From NCBI RefSeq assembly GCF_017968885.1, contig NZ_CP072913.1, forward strand, positions 5,186,501-5,250,500: a stretch of DNA of 64,000 nucleotides. Direction: 5' to 3'. The position numbers and the translations under genes are program-made. Every line of letters starts with the position of its first letter. Position 1 is the stretch's first letter. Shown here one piece after another: positions 63,022-64,000 of the stretch. The DNA is from Pseudomonas sp. Tri1 (lineage in GTDB: Bacteria; Pseudomonadota; Gammaproteobacteria; Pseudomonadales; Pseudomonadaceae). Below the pieces are notes generated by a model. That model did not search any database, was not told where the DNA came from, and saw only the letters and a list, made by a program, of their open reading frames with translations.

Positions 63022-63629
63022 ACAACCCCGGCGGCGTTGCGATCCTGATCATTCTGGCAGCCCTCGGCGTAGGAGCCACTTACGTCACGCAAATCAGCAC
63101 TGCCGGTCACATCGAGGCCCAACGACAGGCCATCGCCAGCAGAAGCTTGCTCGACGTACTGCCAGCCGACCACTATGACAACCAGCCGTTGACGCAGCCT
63201 GTCGTGACGACTCCGCAGACCTTGGCCCATAGCACGCTGCTGAGCGCTTACCTGGCGACCCGCAACGGCCAGCCCAGCGCCGTGTTGTTACGCAGTCAGG
63301 GGCTGGGTTATGAAGGCAGTATCGAGTTGCTGATCGCCATCGACCCTCAGGGCCGGTTGCTGGGCGTGAAAACCCTGCGCCAGTCCGAAACACCCGGGCT
63401 AGGCGCGGCGATTGCCGGTTGGCCAAACGCCTGGTTGCAGACGTTCAATGGGAAATCGCGCCAAGCCCCGGACGACAACGGTTGGGCCTTGAAAAAGGAT
63501 CAAGGGCAGTTCGATCAACTGGCCGGCGCAACGGTCACCTCCCGGGCGGTGCTCCAGGCGGTTCACGATGCGCTGCGTTATTTCGACGAGCACAAGGCTC
63601 AACTGACCAGAGTGGCCGCAAATGAATAA
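63018..63629 (+). CDS. rnfG: Rnf complex periplasmic flavoprotein subunit G
   Basis: Subunit of 203 residues: N-terminal membrane helix (about 7-25), then an exported FMN-binding domain with ETPGLGAAI (about 119) and the FMN attachment motif DQLAGATVTSRAVL (about 170), again with Ala where Ser/Thr is usual before GAT. The Thr that receives FMN is kept. It overlaps rnfD by 4 bases and rnfE by 7. Confidence 0.87.
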   Translation: MNNPGGVAILIILAALGVGATYVTQISTAGHIEAQRQAIASRSLLDVLPADHYDNQPLTQPVVTTPQTLAHSTLLSAYLATRNGQPSAVLLRSQGLGYEGSIELLIAIDPQGRLLGVKTLRQSETPGLGAAIAGWPNAWLQTFNGKSRQAPDDNGWALKKDQGQFDQLAGATVTSRAVLQAVHDALRYFDEHKAQLTRVAANE

Positions 63630-64000
63630 GCCATGGGTACTGACTCGCGGCCTGCTGCTGGTGCCCTTGGTCGGCGCAAGCGACTCGCTGGTAAACGCAC
63701 TGGGACTGTGGCTGGCCTGGGCTTTGATCAGTCTTGCCCATGGCTTGGCAATGGCTGCTCTACGGTCCCGCCTGACAGCACCTGAGCGCTTGCTCGCCTC
63801 GATTGTGCTGGCCGCGACCCTGACCGCCTGCGCAGGCTTTGCCTTCCAGGCCTGGGCGCTGGAACTGTATCGAGCGCTGAGCCTTTACATTGGCTGGGTC
63901 GCCTTGAGCTGCGTGGCGCTGGAACACGAAGATCACTGCATCGACTCCCGTTTGCCTGGACACCTCAGGCTCGCGGGGCTGTTCGGCCTCTGGATGATCG
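63623..64000 (+). CDS. rnfE: Rnf complex membrane subunit E (partial, variant)
   Basis: Start of an RnfE-type membrane subunit; 126 codons are visible and the gene runs off the right edge. It begins MNKPWVLTRGLLLVPLVGASDSLVNALGLWLAW. The N-terminus is shorter than in E. coli RsxE and the first cluster cysteine (LGLCPLLA) is replaced by Val14; a cysteine remains in the second position (WVALSCVALEHEDH, Cys97). Overlaps rnfG by 7 bases. Confidence 0.75.

Overview
This is a stretch of chromosome from a fluorescent Pseudomonas, most likely of the P. fluorescens group. The evidence is the gene order (acsA next to an aot transporter operon, colRS-warA-inaA, rnm-yciO-scpA-scpB-rluB, apbC/metG/rnf), the Pseudomonas-only families (DUF2790), and the many REP/REPIN palindromes in intergenic gaps. 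I see no rRNA, tRNA, CRISPR array, prophage or insertion sequence. Most of the window is core genome, with small accessory patches at about 7.4-16.9 kb, 21.9-22.4 kb and 25.7-27.9 kb.

Layout. 1-4.5 kb: arginine/ornithine ABC transporter (aotJQM, minus strand) and acetyl-CoA synthetase acsA. 4.9-7.2 kb: two small exported proteins, then an nrdB without nrdA beside it, preceded by an NrdR-box-like site. 7.4-16.9 kb: mixed accessory genes, namely an uncharacterised protein, a secreted DUF3298-like protein, a TauE permease with a divergent AraC regulator, a small HTH protein behind a LexA box, a metallo-beta-lactamase-fold hydrolase and divergent TetR regulator with a perfect palindromic operator between them, a DUF1003 protein, and a LysR regulator divergent from a GATase-like/ABM gene pair. 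17-25.7 kb: glpQ, a PepSY protein, a chemoreceptor, a ZntB/CorA transporter, small proteins, an MFS permease, arfB and aroP.

25.7-27.9 kb: a 935-bp AT-rich gap followed by an isolated two-gene unit: a 45-residue acidic peptide, a strong stem-loop, and an M29-peptidase-like enzyme. It has the layout of a precursor-peptide/enzyme locus and is the best candidate here for an undescribed system.

28-37 kb: chromosome condensation and RNA genes (rluB, scpB, scpA, yciO, rnm), yciB/yciI, and an envelope-stress unit in the order cpxR-like, spy-like, cpxA-like. 37.5-45.5 kb: a periplasmic di-heme/imelysin/DUF1513 cluster followed by a MexVW-like RND pump. 45.6-52.2 kb: colR-colS, warA and inaA, divergent from an LTA-synthase-family gene and a PAP2 phosphatase that probably act in envelope modification under ColR. 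52.4-60.3 kb: groESL, fxsA, a HugZ-like protein, an SDR dehydrogenase, apbC and metG.

60.4-64 kb: an unusual Rnf-type operon (A-B-D-G-E, the last cut by the window edge). It has no rnfC; RnfB lacks a membrane anchor and carries a long RnfC-tail-like extension; RnfA lacks both cysteines that ligate the intramembrane Fe-S cluster in the RnfA/NqrE family.
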